This document shows, in pieces, positions 1-11,497 of a stretch of DNA of 64,000 nt. The position numbers and the translations under genes were made by a program. Under the pieces are notes generated by a model. That model was not told the origin of the DNA and ran no database searches. It worked only from the letters and a program-made list of their open reading frames with translations. Each line of letters begins with the position of its first letter. The stretch's first letter is position 1. The DNA comes from Protopterus annectens (taxonomy: Eukaryota > Chordata > Ceratodontiformes > Protopteridae), in the NCBI RefSeq assembly GCF_019279795.1, contig NC_056750.1, positions 695,382,394 through 695,446,393 of the forward strand, given 5' to 3'.

Positions 1-452
1 GAAGTGAATTAGCCTAAACTACAGTGCAACTTGCTGTGTTTATGGGTTATGGATGTGCGGCTTTCTATGTGCATCTAGTCACAGAATCAAAATATTAACT
101 GTAATTCATAATATGCAAAATATGTTAAGTCCATTCTCATGAGCGGTAGCTGACCCAGTAAACAGCTGCCAACATCCCCAAAGTTTACTAGGCAAACAGG
201 AAACAGAAGTAGATTGTCATGTCTTTCTTTCATATCACACACTGTGAAGAAAATGAAACACTGTCATTTGTGTTGGCATGTCTGGCAGGAGATTTGTGTA
301 TGTTCTCAGATGAACTTGTTTGCCAGCGTGCCTAATTGTGAAAATGTAAATAGTTTTTTTGAATGTTGAGTATTTCCCTGACTAAACAGAATGTTTAAAG
401 ATTCTGTCAGTGTTTTAATACATTTCTAATTGCACATGTTTGAGAGGGAGAT
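1..452. other. Unassigned AT-rich sequence
   Basis: I see no gene, RNA or recognisable repeat here. Confidence 0.5.
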
Positions 453-518
453 TCTAAAGTACTGTGGAGAATCAGCTGAACAGTGTCTAAAGTACTGTGG
501 AGAATCAGCTGAACAGTG
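453..518. repeat. 33-bp perfect tandem duplication
   Basis: The unit beginning TCTAAAGTACTGTGGAGAAT occurs at 453-485 and again at 486-518 with no mismatch. It is a simple two-copy duplication. No function is implied, and perfect identity suggests it is recent compared with the decayed elements nearby. Confidence 0.9.
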
Positions 519-1473
519 ACTGATGTCATTAGAATGTTCCTGGTTGCTAGGTGATTATTTGAACAGCTAATTGACAGTAAAACAGGTTTTTCAAATGGCT
601 GACTGTTATTTATTAAAAATAAGTCAGTTGAAATTGTGATGCTGTGCAGTTAGTCAAGTGCTGAGTGGTTTGTGAAGAGTTGCAGTCATTTACAGTGCTG
701 TGCAGTGGTCCCGAAGAAAGGACAACTCAACCAAAAACTGTAAGCCTGTCTTTGCCTTGCTGTTAAGTTTTAGATTAGATCAGGGACAGTATTCTCTAGT
801 TAGATTAGGAAAGTTTAGTTATTCAGATAGAGTTTTTCCTAGAATATTGGATTCTATCCTACAGTTTAATTTTATATTTGTGGTGATTGAATTCTGGTGT
901 TTATTGAAAGCTATTGATTTACATTCTTGTAATCATTTTACATATGATTAAATGTTTTTCATTACTTTAGATTGTGGCTGGAAATCAGTGTATTCTTTAG
1001 ACATTAGAGAGTGTTTATACATGTTTGATACTCCCCAGATCCCCCTCGAAGGCCTGGCTGCTCTGGTCATAACTATCACTTGCTTTGATATTAAATTTTC
1101 ATAATTGGACATCCCTTTGGAAGGGCATGAAGAAACTCTGATTGATGGCAGCATTATCATATTATTTTAGGGAAGGGACACAGCTGGAAATCTGTGTCAG
1201 TCTTTCCCAGAAGTGTTTGGATGTGTCAGATTTAAATTTACTTTGAGTGTGAGTATATTAGAGGTCATAAACTGGGACACTGCTCTGAAGTGTGTAATAA
1301 GGCATTACATTAGGGGTGGATAAAAGTATGCAGTCCAGTCCCAGATTATTGAGTGCATTCCTGCTGTGCTCTTAGGGGAAAATTATGTAATATTACTCCT
1401 CCTTAAGTGGCAGTCTCACAGTGGAGTCAGTAGTGAGGATTGAAGCTCCTTAGTTACTAACCCAGGATAGTAA
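519..1473. other. Unassigned sequence
   Basis: No gene or repeat family recognised. The ORFs of 70-83 codons here have no recognisable motif and are of chance length. Confidence 0.5.
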
Positions 1474-1600
1474 AAGATGTCACATTTATGGCTGGCAGTT
1501 CGGTGGGATATTGGCTAGACATCACATTTATTTGGTGGCAGTCCAGTGAGATATAGCCAGATGTTACACACACAAACACATATAGGCATGCACATGCGCG

Positions 1601-1606
<6 letters not shown>

Positions 1607-1655
<49 letters not shown>
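1607..1655. repeat. (CA)n microsatellite
   Basis: A pure CA run of about 49 bp, preceded by a CACATGCGCGTGCGCGCA purine/pyrimidine-alternating stretch. It lies where other copies of the adjacent SINE carry a short CACACACATGCACACACTCA segment, so it probably expanded from inside the SINE. Confidence 0.9.
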
Positions 1656-1659
<4 letters not shown>

Positions 1660-1848
1660 TGCAACTGTAGCGAAACATTTGATTCTCCACTTAGCCTACT
1701 GCATATATCTGGGAGGTGGGAGGAAAGTGGATTTCATACAGAAACATGGAGAAGAGTTGTAGACTCCACACAAAAGGCACCCCATCTGAGAACTGAATCA
1801 CAGAGTTGTTGTGAGGCAACAATACTGCTTACTGCATCGTCTTGGTAA
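1660..1848 (-). mobile_element. DANA/Mermaid-like tRNA SINE, decayed copy
   Basis: On the minus strand this carries the body shared by the SINE copies at 16608 and 25506. It shows the reverse complements of GTGGGAGGAAA, GACTCCACAC, AAGGCACCCCA and GTGAGGCAACAAT in the same order. The tRNA-like head lies at the high-coordinate end, near 1800-1848. The copy is heavily mutated, and the tail side is disrupted by the CA expansion. The assignment rests on the ordered shared words. DANA/Mermaid naming is from known fish SINEs with this body and a CCGCTGTGGCGACCCC-type tail. Confidence 0.65.
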
Positions 1849-2873
1849 CATATGACCAGTTCTATAAGCCTGTCAGAACAGGTGCTGCATCATTGGAGAA
1901 CCGCTTTTTGATGGTGTCATTTCTGTTAATCTAAAGTATCTACTACATGAAGTTACAGCTGTTAACAACAAAGAAAAAGATTTAATTAACAAATATATAA
2001 ACACGAGGTCTAAGTAAGAATAAATTCATATTTTGTAAATATTCTGTAACACCAAAAAGAAAGCTACAAACAGTACAGCTATTAAAGAAAGAGGAAAAAC
2101 AAAAGAAGGAAATTCCATCACAGTGTTAATTAAGAAAGCCAGACCCGCAAAATTTCAGGATACCATAAGCAGCTATGGTTATTAAATGGAAGTATATAAA
2201 AATGTGCTACATGAGCTACTGACATGAATGAGTTAAATATTTTTAAACTTATCAGGGTTCATTTTAAGACTGACATCACTTTCATACTATTCTGTGCATT
2301 GACATGTATTATGTGCCAGTTTTTGAAGTTTTATTGAGTGTGCCTATAGACCTTGATATGTGCAATGTGTGCTGTGCCATTATTTAAATTGTTCTCACTC
2401 TGACTCCTTAGTCACTGATATTTGCAAAGAATGTCTTGGTTCTCCATTCTTGACTATAGTACAATGACTGACTGCCTTTTTAACCTCTGTGGGGTACAGT
2501 AAAAATCAAGGCTTCTGAAAACATTTGACTTAAACAAAGGAAACTGTACAATAATTAGTGTCTAGAATCATTGACTACATTGATTTCTGAATTTGATTGC
2601 AAATAAAGACAATCAAATTCATGTTTGTCAGTGTCTGTGCTTTTGTTTTCTATGTTGTATACTATTAATTTTCTAAGTACAGGTGGCCATTTAATTATTT
2701 CCCTGACCTAATTTCTTTTACGGTGCACAGCTAAATAAGTAATTTGCTACTAATGAAGTGCTATATACGACTCTGGGACTCAGTTGCCCTTTCACAGGAT
2801 GGCATTTTAAGTAGCCTAGTAGAATATTATGTGCACTGAATTTGAACAAGCATTGCTGGAGAGGATTCTGAGC
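1849..2873. other. Unassigned sequence
   Basis: No recognisable gene or repeat. AT-rich. Confidence 0.45.
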
Positions 2874-2985
2874 TTACAATTACAGAATTCTGATTTGCAG
2901 CTAGTGGCACTGCTAACTATTTGGTTACTTTAGACTACTGAGATGCATAACAGACCTTCCATTTTCCATCTAGAACTATGCCCTG
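2874..2985 (+). repeat. Dispersed direct repeat, copy 1
   Basis: About 110 bp, including CAGCTAGTGGCACTG, AACTATTTGGTTA and CTTCCATTTTCCATCTAGA. It recurs diverged, in the same orientation, at about 3483-3592. The second copy abuts a SINE. The family is unknown to me. Confidence 0.75.
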
Positions 2986-3317
2986 CTAGGAATGAATATA
3001 CAGATACATGCAGCAACAGAAAATATTGTTGCTAGAGTCACATATACGGGTGCAAGGGACATGCAGGGTGGGTAAAATATCATTAATTTACTCTCTAAAT
3101 TAGATGCACATTATCTCCAAACTGCTGCGGCTGCTGTTTATTTTGACTTTGTTGTTGCTGTTGTAATTTATTATGGAAGAAAATGAGCAGTTTTTTGCTA
3201 GGAATACTGCTAAATTGTTTTTTACTTGGAAGTTCAGCCAAAACTTATTTATTTTATTAACATTTGTTTACTGGGAAAGTCAGAGTTGGAACGATTCAAT
3301 TTTCAGCAGTGGCCCTT

Positions 3318-3482
3318 GGACAAATGCTCCAGATCCATGTTTTTGTAATGTGGGAGGAAACTCATACAAAATGCAGGGAGGGCATGCAGTCTTTGCACAG
3401 AAGGCACCCCAGCTGAGGATCGAACCGGAGAACCTCTTGCTGCGAGGCGACAACACAAAACCGCTATAGCACTGCGCCGTCT
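3318..3482 (-). mobile_element. DANA/Mermaid-like SINE, 3'-truncated copy
   Basis: The minus strand contains the tRNA-like head and central body. The GGTTCGATCCT-type B box is seen as AGGATCGAACC on +, followed by AAGGCACCCCAGCTGAGGATC and GTGGGAGGAAACTCA. The tail is missing. The head end at 3482 directly adjoins the second copy of the 2874 repeat. Confidence 0.75.
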
Positions 3483-3592
3483 GACTTACAGAAGTCTGAT
3501 TCACAGCTAGTGGCACTGTTAACTATTTGGTTAATTTAGACTGACTACTGAGATACATAATACAGCTTCCATTTTCCATCTAGATCTATGCA
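3483..3592 (+). repeat. Dispersed direct repeat, copy 2
   Basis: Diverged second copy of the 2874-2985 segment, starting right at the end of a SINE. The two copies are about 0.6 kb apart in direct orientation. Confidence 0.75.
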
Positions 3593-3714
3593 GCAGTCAC
3601 AACCACTTGCATGCATACACAAACACAAGCATACTTAAACAGTAAGCATATGCACTCATCACCCCTGTTTTTTTCCTCCATATTCTGGCTTACTTGCAAA
3701 ATACCCTGTTTATC

Positions 3715-3860
3715 CTGTTCATAGGTTTATAGTTTCATAGGTAGTTACTAGACTAACTGCCCTGGAGAGCCATTTTAACCCTAGATTGTGCTCAAATTAA
3801 CCTGTCCCATTTGGTTAGCGACTGGTCTTACCCAGCCTATGGCTAGTAATTATTATGCCT
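3715..3860 (-). mobile_element. CR1-tailed tRNA SINE, decayed copy
   Basis: The minus strand reads AAAATGGCTCTCCAGGGCAG, then TTAGTCTAGTAACTACCTATGAA. This matches the body and tail of the SINE copies at 12525 and 14262. The tRNA-like head is poorly preserved. Confidence 0.45.
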
Positions 3861-4080
3861 AATGAGAATAACTGTTCTCCTCTTTTCATCTTGTTATTTA
3901 AAGATTATTCCCTGTATCTATACTGTAAGATAATTTCTAGAAAGAAATATTGATGTGTTCTGCAGCTAAGCTTTAACTGCATTATGCCTTTAATTACAGT
4001 AGTATGTTTTTGATGTGTAAGCAAAAAGGATGTTTAAGATCAAGCCAGATGTCAATATATTTGGGGTTCTTATCACATAG

Positions 4081-4375
4081 TTAAACTTGTACAAGTTCGA
4101 ACCCTATATCGTCGAAACCATAACTTCGAACTTGTACAAGTTTGAGCGTTTAAATGGAAATCTCCATAAGGGGAGGTTTCCTTTCATTTCAATGTGGTGC
4201 GATCTTGGAGTTGGTATATTGAAGTAGCAGGGGGTGTGGGGGGCACAGCCCCCCTACTTACAACAGTTTATTTTGTTTTTACTTCCTTTGTTTTTTATCA
4301 CTAGTCGAAGTTTTGTAACTTCGAATGGAATGGTTCAAACATTCTGTGTTCGAAGTTATAGACCCATATATTTGA
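4081..4375. mobile_element. Foldback/MITE-like element rich in TTCGAA
   Basis: The two ends carry several copies of GTTCGAA/TTCGAAC in inverted orientation. ATAACTTCGAAC near 4120-4131 is mirrored by GTTCGAAGTTAT at 4349-4360. ACTTGTACAAGTT, itself a palindrome, occurs twice at the left. The interior has a G/C-rich hairpin-like segment (GGGGGGCACAGCCCCCC, about 4218-4240). No ORF is present. The pattern is that of a non-autonomous DNA transposon or foldback element; the superfamily is not determinable. A related interior occurs at 44127-44762. Confidence 0.5.
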
Positions 4376-7300
4376 TGGTCTTTACTTGTATTAAAAAATA
4401 GTGGAATGACTGTTTTGCAAGGAGACTTGGGAAATATTTGTTTTAAGGGTACCAAAACGTTATGTCTTACTGATGATGCCTTTCACATTGTCTGTAACCA
4501 GCCACAACAATTGTTAGTCATTTTTTAATTCCTTTGTCTACAAGGCTGAGGATTAGATCATTTTTATCTAGAGCAACTCCTTGATGTGCAGATTTCATAA
4601 TTACTGAACACACCCAAGCACAAATGTGAGACGACTGTGAGACAATTATTACCTGAAAGATGCAACTTATTAAACCCTTATTAGATCCCTCATTGAATTT
4701 AATATTTCTTAATAAATCAAAAAGAAGAAGGGATTTTTCAACAGATTTAAAAACAGAAAGCGTTCTTTAAGTCTGGGGTACACCTTATGACAGAACAGAA
4801 CACTGATATTTTAAATGGTGATTAATGTATCAAGTCCTTTTCTAAAATCAGGTTATGAGAGGGAAAACAGTCCCCGTTTGCTAACATCTTCCAAAAACTA
4901 ATTTCTCTAGTAGTTTTTTTTTAAAGCCTAATGTTTGAGGTAGGCCTGAAATCGTATGCATGAAGGGGATGGTACAGTGTTAGTTAGTGATCTAACTCTT
5001 GTACACATGACAGATACTGGAACAAAAGCTATAGTTAGAGAATTGATAAGCAGGGTTAAGGATTTTTAACTAAGACTGAGACTGACAGTTTTAGGTAGGA
5101 AGAATGGTGAATAATATGCAAATAACTTTTTTTTTACTTATAACCTTGCTTTATACATTCATTGCTCTCTACAGACTACAGCTGTGTCTTCATCAGCCTG
5201 TCAGCAATCATTCAGAAAATAACTACATTGCCCTGTTATTGTCATACAGTTTTGGCCTAATTCATTTAGTGCATCAGGTGCCCAAGGAGCCAGCATATGA
5301 GTGGTTGGTGCTTACATCACTTTACTCATTCCAGGGCAAGGGGTTCTGTCTAAAGTTGGAGAAGGCCTTAGTGGAGGCTGAAGTGTGAATCTGTTGGCTG
5401 CAAAGACTGGTTACTATGATATTGGGGAGCATGAGTAGTGATGTCAGAGATATTGATTGGCCCTCCTTCATCCAGTTGGGATTCCCTTTCCCATGTATAA
5501 TTGAAAATGCCTGTCCCCAATTCCATATATGATGCTTGCCTTCCAATATTCACCATTAGCAATGTGGAGTAGTAATATCTGTACACTAAGTAAGATGTAG
5601 AAGACGCTGTCTCCCCCTGAAAAGAGATGGCCCACCTGCTGAAAAGGATACAGGTGGTGAATGAATAAGTTAACAGGGTAAATGGTGAACATCATTGTGG
5701 AGGATGGGACACCCACAAAAGAAGTGGCTACATTTAGTAGCACTCCTGCCATAGAATTTAGTAGCACTCCTACCATGGTCTTGCTATGCACATATGCATG
5801 TTTCCTTAGTCTTCATCATATGTCATGGCTGGCTGTTCCGGCATGGATGCAAAGACAGCACACGGGTTCTCTTGTACAGAGATATGTTTTAGATTCTCTG
5901 GCAGATCTGCAGATTGACCACTTCACAACATGATGTTCTCACACTGACACAAATAGGTAGTACAGAAATGCTCTTAGACGAAGCTTCTCCAAGATATGCA
6001 GGTTGAACTGGTATTTCCCTGGTCACTTAGTTTAATTGAATACACCTTTGCCATAGACTAAGCCTGAGTAGTGCTGACTATTTAGAATTTATTTGTTGTT
6101 TGAATAATGTACTTACTCTATATTCTGGAGTTTTACCAGAGCTCTTTGTGGAGCTTTTATGTTAAATAGCTTAACAGCTTCAGACAAAGAATACATACAG
6201 TTCACTGAATATATAGGCTTGTCTAATATTCTAATGTGGAGCAATTATTAATTAAAAAAATAAAGGACATAATAAATAAAATATGTAGAAGCATTTTTTT
6301 AAAGAAAACAATGTACTGACAGTCCTAGCAGTTCAAAATAGATGATAAATTTTCTCTTTAGCTTAGATTTAAGCTGAATTAATTAAAGTTATAGAACTGA
6401 ACTTGACAAAGTGATAATAATTCATTCCAAGATGTTGCCATTCACTGTTAAGTGAAATCAGCAGATTTTTATTTTACAGACAGACTGGAGTTCAGGTTGA
6501 AAACTACTGCACTGTATTATGCCCTTACAAAATTTCCTTAAGCAGCTCACTCATGAGTGTGGTTACAGAAATGTTTCCACAATTTCAGATTCAATAGGAG
6601 ACTCGGTCCTGGATTTTATGATGAAGTATTGTCTGTATTGTTTCAAGCTGCTTTGTGCCAATTACTGTAAAAGCAGTAAATGAAATGAAAATGCCAAGAT
6701 GAAGGCAGAAACATGGGATTTGGTATACCAGACATAAAAGCGACATAAGCTATCAAAAGTCCTGTTGCATTTCAGGAGGCAGAAATGAAGACATAGTTAA
6801 ATAGCCCATATAATTCAGTGGCATGTCAAATTGCTTCTCACTTTCTTTCATACGGGATAGATTTAGCAGTGAAAGAGAAAGTTAATCCATGCCTCAAACT
6901 ATCAAATTTTCAAGGACAAATATGTAAAAAAAACATTAGCTCATAGAAAAATCACCCCTTATGTGTTGCATTCAGTATTCCCTTTCATTTTGATGCAGAG
7001 AGCACTTAGTGATTTCCAGATTTCACTGTCTATGCATCACACTGAGCATATATAATAAATGCATCTTGTATCACATAAACATATACTTAATTTAGGCAGA
7101 AAGCTGAAGCCATTAGCTAGAACAGAATCAAAGGCATTTCAAATCACTGCAGTTGTATGCTGTTGTAATGTTGGCACCTTCACATATAACTATTCATTCG
7201 ACCATAAAATATGACTCTTTCACATACCATCAGACTGTCTCTGACAACATTTATGTACTGTCATTTCTCTGCTTATAATCACTTACCTTATTTGTATGAC

Positions 7301-7909
7301 ATAACATATCAGTGCCTTTTTTTGAGAAACTTGGTGAAATCAGCTTTTTCTTCTGAGGGCCAGTCTGTTACGGATTTTGAAGTTTCATCACGGTTCTCTG
7401 TTCATACCTCATATGACACTGCTGTCTTATTTGGAGTGCCTTCACAATAATACTAGCTGTATGATGTGGTTGGTATTCATTAGTATGTGCAAACTAAGAG
7501 GACTATCTGTACAAATCCAGTGACTGGCTAAAAACTACACAACACCGGCATGTGCATTACAAAATGGTACGCTGGTAAAGTGAACTGAACATTCTGTAGA
7601 AAAGAAAGCATACATACTTAAACTGCACATACTGCTACAAATGACAGGTAACAGTGATGTCTAAAGTGAGTCAATGCTTTTAGCCAAATCAGTACCATAC
7701 TTGGTGTGACATCCACTTACTCCATCTTTTACAATTGTGCATTGCACAAGTTTGCTAGTAGGAAATGCAACTGCTAAATATATTGGTAATGTAAGGAAAT
7801 GCCTCTTTAGACTTCGGTTGGTGGTACAACATTCATTGCCTCATTTTATTTTTTTTGTGCAACTCATTTGGGTGGGTATATGATTGAACCAGGGATGCAA
7901 TATGAGGTG
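4376..7909. other. Unassigned sequence, 3.5 kb
   Basis: No gene or known repeat recognised. Overlapping short ORFs near 5104-5933 on both strands have no recognisable motif. A small local duplication of the AATTTAGTAGCACTCCT type lies near 5730-5775. Confidence 0.4.
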
Positions 7910-8420
7910 AAAGGATCGAGTGGCAATGATCACTGCGAAGTAAACATGCTATACGGGTGGAAGTCCACAACTTGTACTTACCTTTATACTGTGAGCATAT
8001 GATATGCATGGAGGTAGTCAAATAGTACTCACAATTATGTAGTGAGCATGCTGTTATAAATATGGAGGCTTACAAGCCACAGTGTCCACTGTGCTATACC
8101 CATGGAGGTTTACAAGTGATAGTGACGACTCTAGCGATCACGCTATCTCTGTAGAAGTACTAAATAGTACTGAGTATTATATGGTGAGGATGCACTACAC
8201 ATGAAGCTATGCAAGGGGTACTGGTAAATGTGAAGTTAGCATTCTATAAACAAAAAGGCATACTAGTAGCATTGATCACTATGGAGTGCGTGTGCTATAG
8301 CCGTGAAGTATCCATTAGGTAGTACAGTGAGCATACTATACTCATAGAGGCATAATCACTATGCTGTGAGTATGCTACACATTTGGAACTATTCAGAAGT
8401 ACCTGTAAAACATGCTTCTA
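7910..8420. repeat. Degenerate tandem array, ~50-60 bp period
   Basis: Variants of GTGAGCATGCTATA followed by CATGGAGG and a short spacer recur at irregular 45-60 bp intervals. Examples are GTGAGCATATGATATGCATGGAGG, GTGAGCATGCTGTTATAAATATGGAGG and GTGAGCATACTATACTCATAGAGG. The copies are strongly diverged, so this is an old minisatellite. There is no coding potential. Confidence 0.55.
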
Positions 8421-8754
8421 TGCTTACAAATATCAGACAGGAAGACTTGCATATCAAATACCCATAAAAAACAATAATGAAACACTACTAGACTATTAAC
8501 TGCTAACAAGCAGTATTCTGTAGTTTAGAGTTTGACTGCTCGGTCCACAACTGTGCGACTCAGAGAAGTCACTTGACAAGCCTGTGTGTTTGCACCACTG
8601 TTAAAATGTGCCTCAAAATGTATACCTGTCCATCCCTTTATCCATAACACCTCCTTCCCATTTTTGCACATGTGATCAGAGTGTCAAATAAACAGTGACT
8701 GTCATCTGGAAACAATGTACACATTGCTTGATGGCTAGTCTTGCTGCACTTGTT

Positions 8755-8950
8755 CTTCCATACCATACACTCACATGCACACTCACGCCTATGGCCAATT
8801 TATATCTTTGGAATGTGGGAAGAAACCAGTGCATCCAGAGAAAATACACATGAACACAGGCAGGACATGCAGACTCTAAATGGGAAGATACTATGCATAA
8901 CACTATCTGCAGATAACAAGGTACATAAATGGGGGAGACTGTGGCCATAG
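8755..8950 (-). mobile_element. DANA/Mermaid-like SINE, decayed fragment
   Basis: Shares with the intact copy at 16608 the ordered + strand words CACTCACATGCACACTCACG, GGCCAATTTA, ATCTTTGGAATGTGGGA, AGAAACCAG and GGACATGCAGACTC. It is read on the minus strand. The tRNA-like head is lost beyond about 8900. Confidence 0.65.
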
Positions 8951-8987
8951 GTAAGGGAATTTCACAGTATACTGGGTGCGCGTGCAA

Positions 8988-9002
8988 ACACACACACACA
9001 CA

Positions 9003-9047
<45 letters not shown>

Positions 9048-9068
9048 ACATACTCACTCTCTCTCTCT
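8988..9068. repeat. (CA)n/(CT)n microsatellite
   Basis: A CA run with two CT interruptions, ending in CTCTCTCTCT. ORFs encoding poly-His/Thr or poly-Cys/Val across it are artefacts. Confidence 0.9.
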
Positions 9069-9099
9069 GACTGTCATTTTTGCACACAAGCTCACATGT

Positions 9100-9520
9100 A
9101 ATAACTTGGCCGGCCATGGGAGACAGTGCCTGGAAAAGTTCACTGACCAGAAGAATGAAGTGTTACTTCAGGCCATACATACATATAACATTCACCTTCT
9201 TAGCAAAGGTACTACAAGCAGACATTATCAGGCCAAGATACATCAGGAACTGGTACAGGATGTTAATACTGTGAATAACCATAAGACATCTTTGCAATAC
9301 ATGCGATGAAAAGTTGCCATTCCAGAACTCCATTTAGAAGAGAAAGCACAATATATTGCAAGAGAGGACTGCGGATAAGAGGACTAGCCCCGTGTCACAT
9401 AGGAAGGGGACCACCAACACTGAAGTGGTTCAGTATAGTTGAGGAATATTTGATCTATTTCACCAACCCAGGAGAATAGCCCCATATGAAGGCTTGGATA
9501 TGGAAGCTGGGCTGGTAACA
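9100..9520 (+). pseudogene. Myb/SANT-like domain remnant (Harbinger-type ORF)
   Basis: In the frame ending at the stop at 9307, residues read EKFTDQKNEVLLQAIHTYN, then TTSRHYQAKIHQELVQDVN and HKTSLQYMR. This has the spacing of the Myb/SANT-like (Myb_DNA-bind_5/NAIF1-like) DNA-binding domain, in which acidic E-x-L, a K-x-x-I/W-x-x-I helix and an R-T-x-x-x-x-R-x-x-W helix follow one another. After the stop the similarity continues through frame shifts (LEEKAQYIARE, then GRGPPTLKWFSIVEEYL), like the post-domain GGGPP segment of those proteins. Such proteins are commonly the second ORF of PIF/Harbinger transposons, but host copies exist too. This copy has stops and frame breaks, so it is dead. 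No transposase partner was seen. Confidence 0.45.
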
Positions 9521-11497
9521 GTTTCCCATAGCACCAGGTTAGTAATGTCCATTACAGTACATTATGACACAATTCACTACATGTCTGAAGGGAAGGATTG
9601 ACCAAGGTCCATCTACATGTCTGTCCATCCAGACATCTCTGGTCTGCAACTGCAGCAATCTGCACAAGGTACGTCTCTTAATGTATGCTATAACTGTATT
9701 TTAATCTATTTTTAGCATAAATTTAGTATTTTAATCTATAGTATGATGCCTGCTACAGGGAATTATAGAAGTGTGTGTGTGTATGTGTGTGTGGGCAGAC
9801 AGTGGTGCCATGAATACTCCTGCTTTTACATATTGCACTGATGTAGGGTCCAACAAAACAGTTCAAAATAGGACTGACATCAGTAAGGTATCTATGGCTG
9901 AAAATGATGACAAATGCAAGTGGCACTGAGCAGCACTGAAGTGGGGGGTGTAATGGTTACCAACATCTCCCATCACAGAGACCCCTTTAGAGGTACACGC
10001 TGAGCATGGAGGTTCACCTACACATAACGGATATCTTCTACCAGTGAGTCCCTCACAGACACTATTTTTGTATTCAGTGCACAAAGCATCAGAAATATAT
10101 AACATGTCTGAAGTGCATATATCCACCAAAGGGGTTAGATGCAGGGGATTGTGCAGTTTAGTAACTGCTATGTCTCCATGACTGTCCTGGATATGGTTAA
10201 AACCACTTGACATTAACCATCAGATATGCAAGTCAGTGATCTAAGCAGAAACAGTTATTACCTACTGCATTGTGTAAATGGATTGTGTATTCTGTGGCTT
10301 GCAGAATGATGTGCACAGAGTACACAGTGATGTGGAGTATAACAACAGAGTACACAATGCTGCTGAAGTCACTGATGACAAATGTAGCCTCTGTAAGTTC
10401 CTTATTGAGACACATTGATAGTATCATTTTTGTCTGTCTCAACAAGCCAGCCACAGACTGACAAGTCACATTGCATAGATTGTTGAAATGATGGCATCAC
10501 TGTCACCAGTAGGCGCATTAACTTTCACATTCAATTGTGGCTTTTGTCCATCAAATATGCAGTGCCACACTTCTTTCTCAATATATAGGATGCCTTATCA
10601 GGCTGCACTGAACCTTCACTATTTTTTACACCTTTCTTTTTGCCTGTGGGGACATAGTCTGCCACTTTCGGTCATGACCATCATAAAAAGTATTGCCAGT
10701 AGTGCTCACCAGGATCAACACATACATACTCAGCATACTCAGCTCAAGTTCAGCAAAGCACCATCAGTGGAAATGGGTGTAATTCAGCATATTATGCCAT
10801 GTGAAAGAAAACCTGTGAATAAATGGATATGCTTCCTATACATAGAGGACCATGCCTCAGTCCCCCTTTGAATTTTTTTATGAAACATTCATGTACTAAC
10901 CACAATGTTTTCAACTAAAAGTGTTACATAATTTTGCACTGTTATGGCTTTCATTGAAGCAATATTCTGAATCTGACTCTAGCAAATATAAAGCATTGTT
11001 ACTTCTAATATAATGATAACTGAGCAAAGAAAAAATATGCTATTATTGTATTCAACATACTTTTAACAAAGTCAAAACAATACCTACAGCAGAACAAAAT
11101 ATAAATCAAAACAGCATATGGTGGCAGTTAATACCTCAGCTCCTATATATACAAGTCAGTATCTCAGCAGCACTTCCAGTACTCTTTGCAAAATTTTCAA
11201 CATTAATTAAAGCATGTTCAGCGAAGGATACACTTAAGACTGCGGTTTCAGTTTTATGGGGTTCAGTGTAGCATAAAACTAAATTTAACAATACTTAATG
11301 TAATTGCTCCAGTCTGTCACACCTATGACAAGTTGTAAATAGAAAAATATATTTTCTGGCTAAGTATACCATATTTTTTATCAGCTAATGAAATGATAAG
11401 CCATCCAGTAATGACAATCCAGGCCTTTATTGTATTTGATATACTGAGAAGAAGTTAAATAGAACACCCAAGCAAGTTGGGAGCTATTAACTCCCCA
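9521..11497. other. Unassigned sequence
   Basis: No recognised gene. There is a short GT run near 9770-9792. ORFs of 116-127 codons near 9863-10213 (minus) and 10488-10871 (plus) have no motif I recognise and no conserved context. Confidence 0.4.

Noticed and set aside
1457-1848. ORFs encoding poly-Cys/Val and poly-His/Thr across CA repeats (also near 8676-9309, 16440-16757 and 35669-36049)
   Set aside because: They are translations of dinucleotide repeats in open frames and show no domain.
5104-5933. Cluster of overlapping ORFs of 72-107 codons on both strands
   Set aside because: No recognisable motif, frames overlap randomly, no splice or promoter context.
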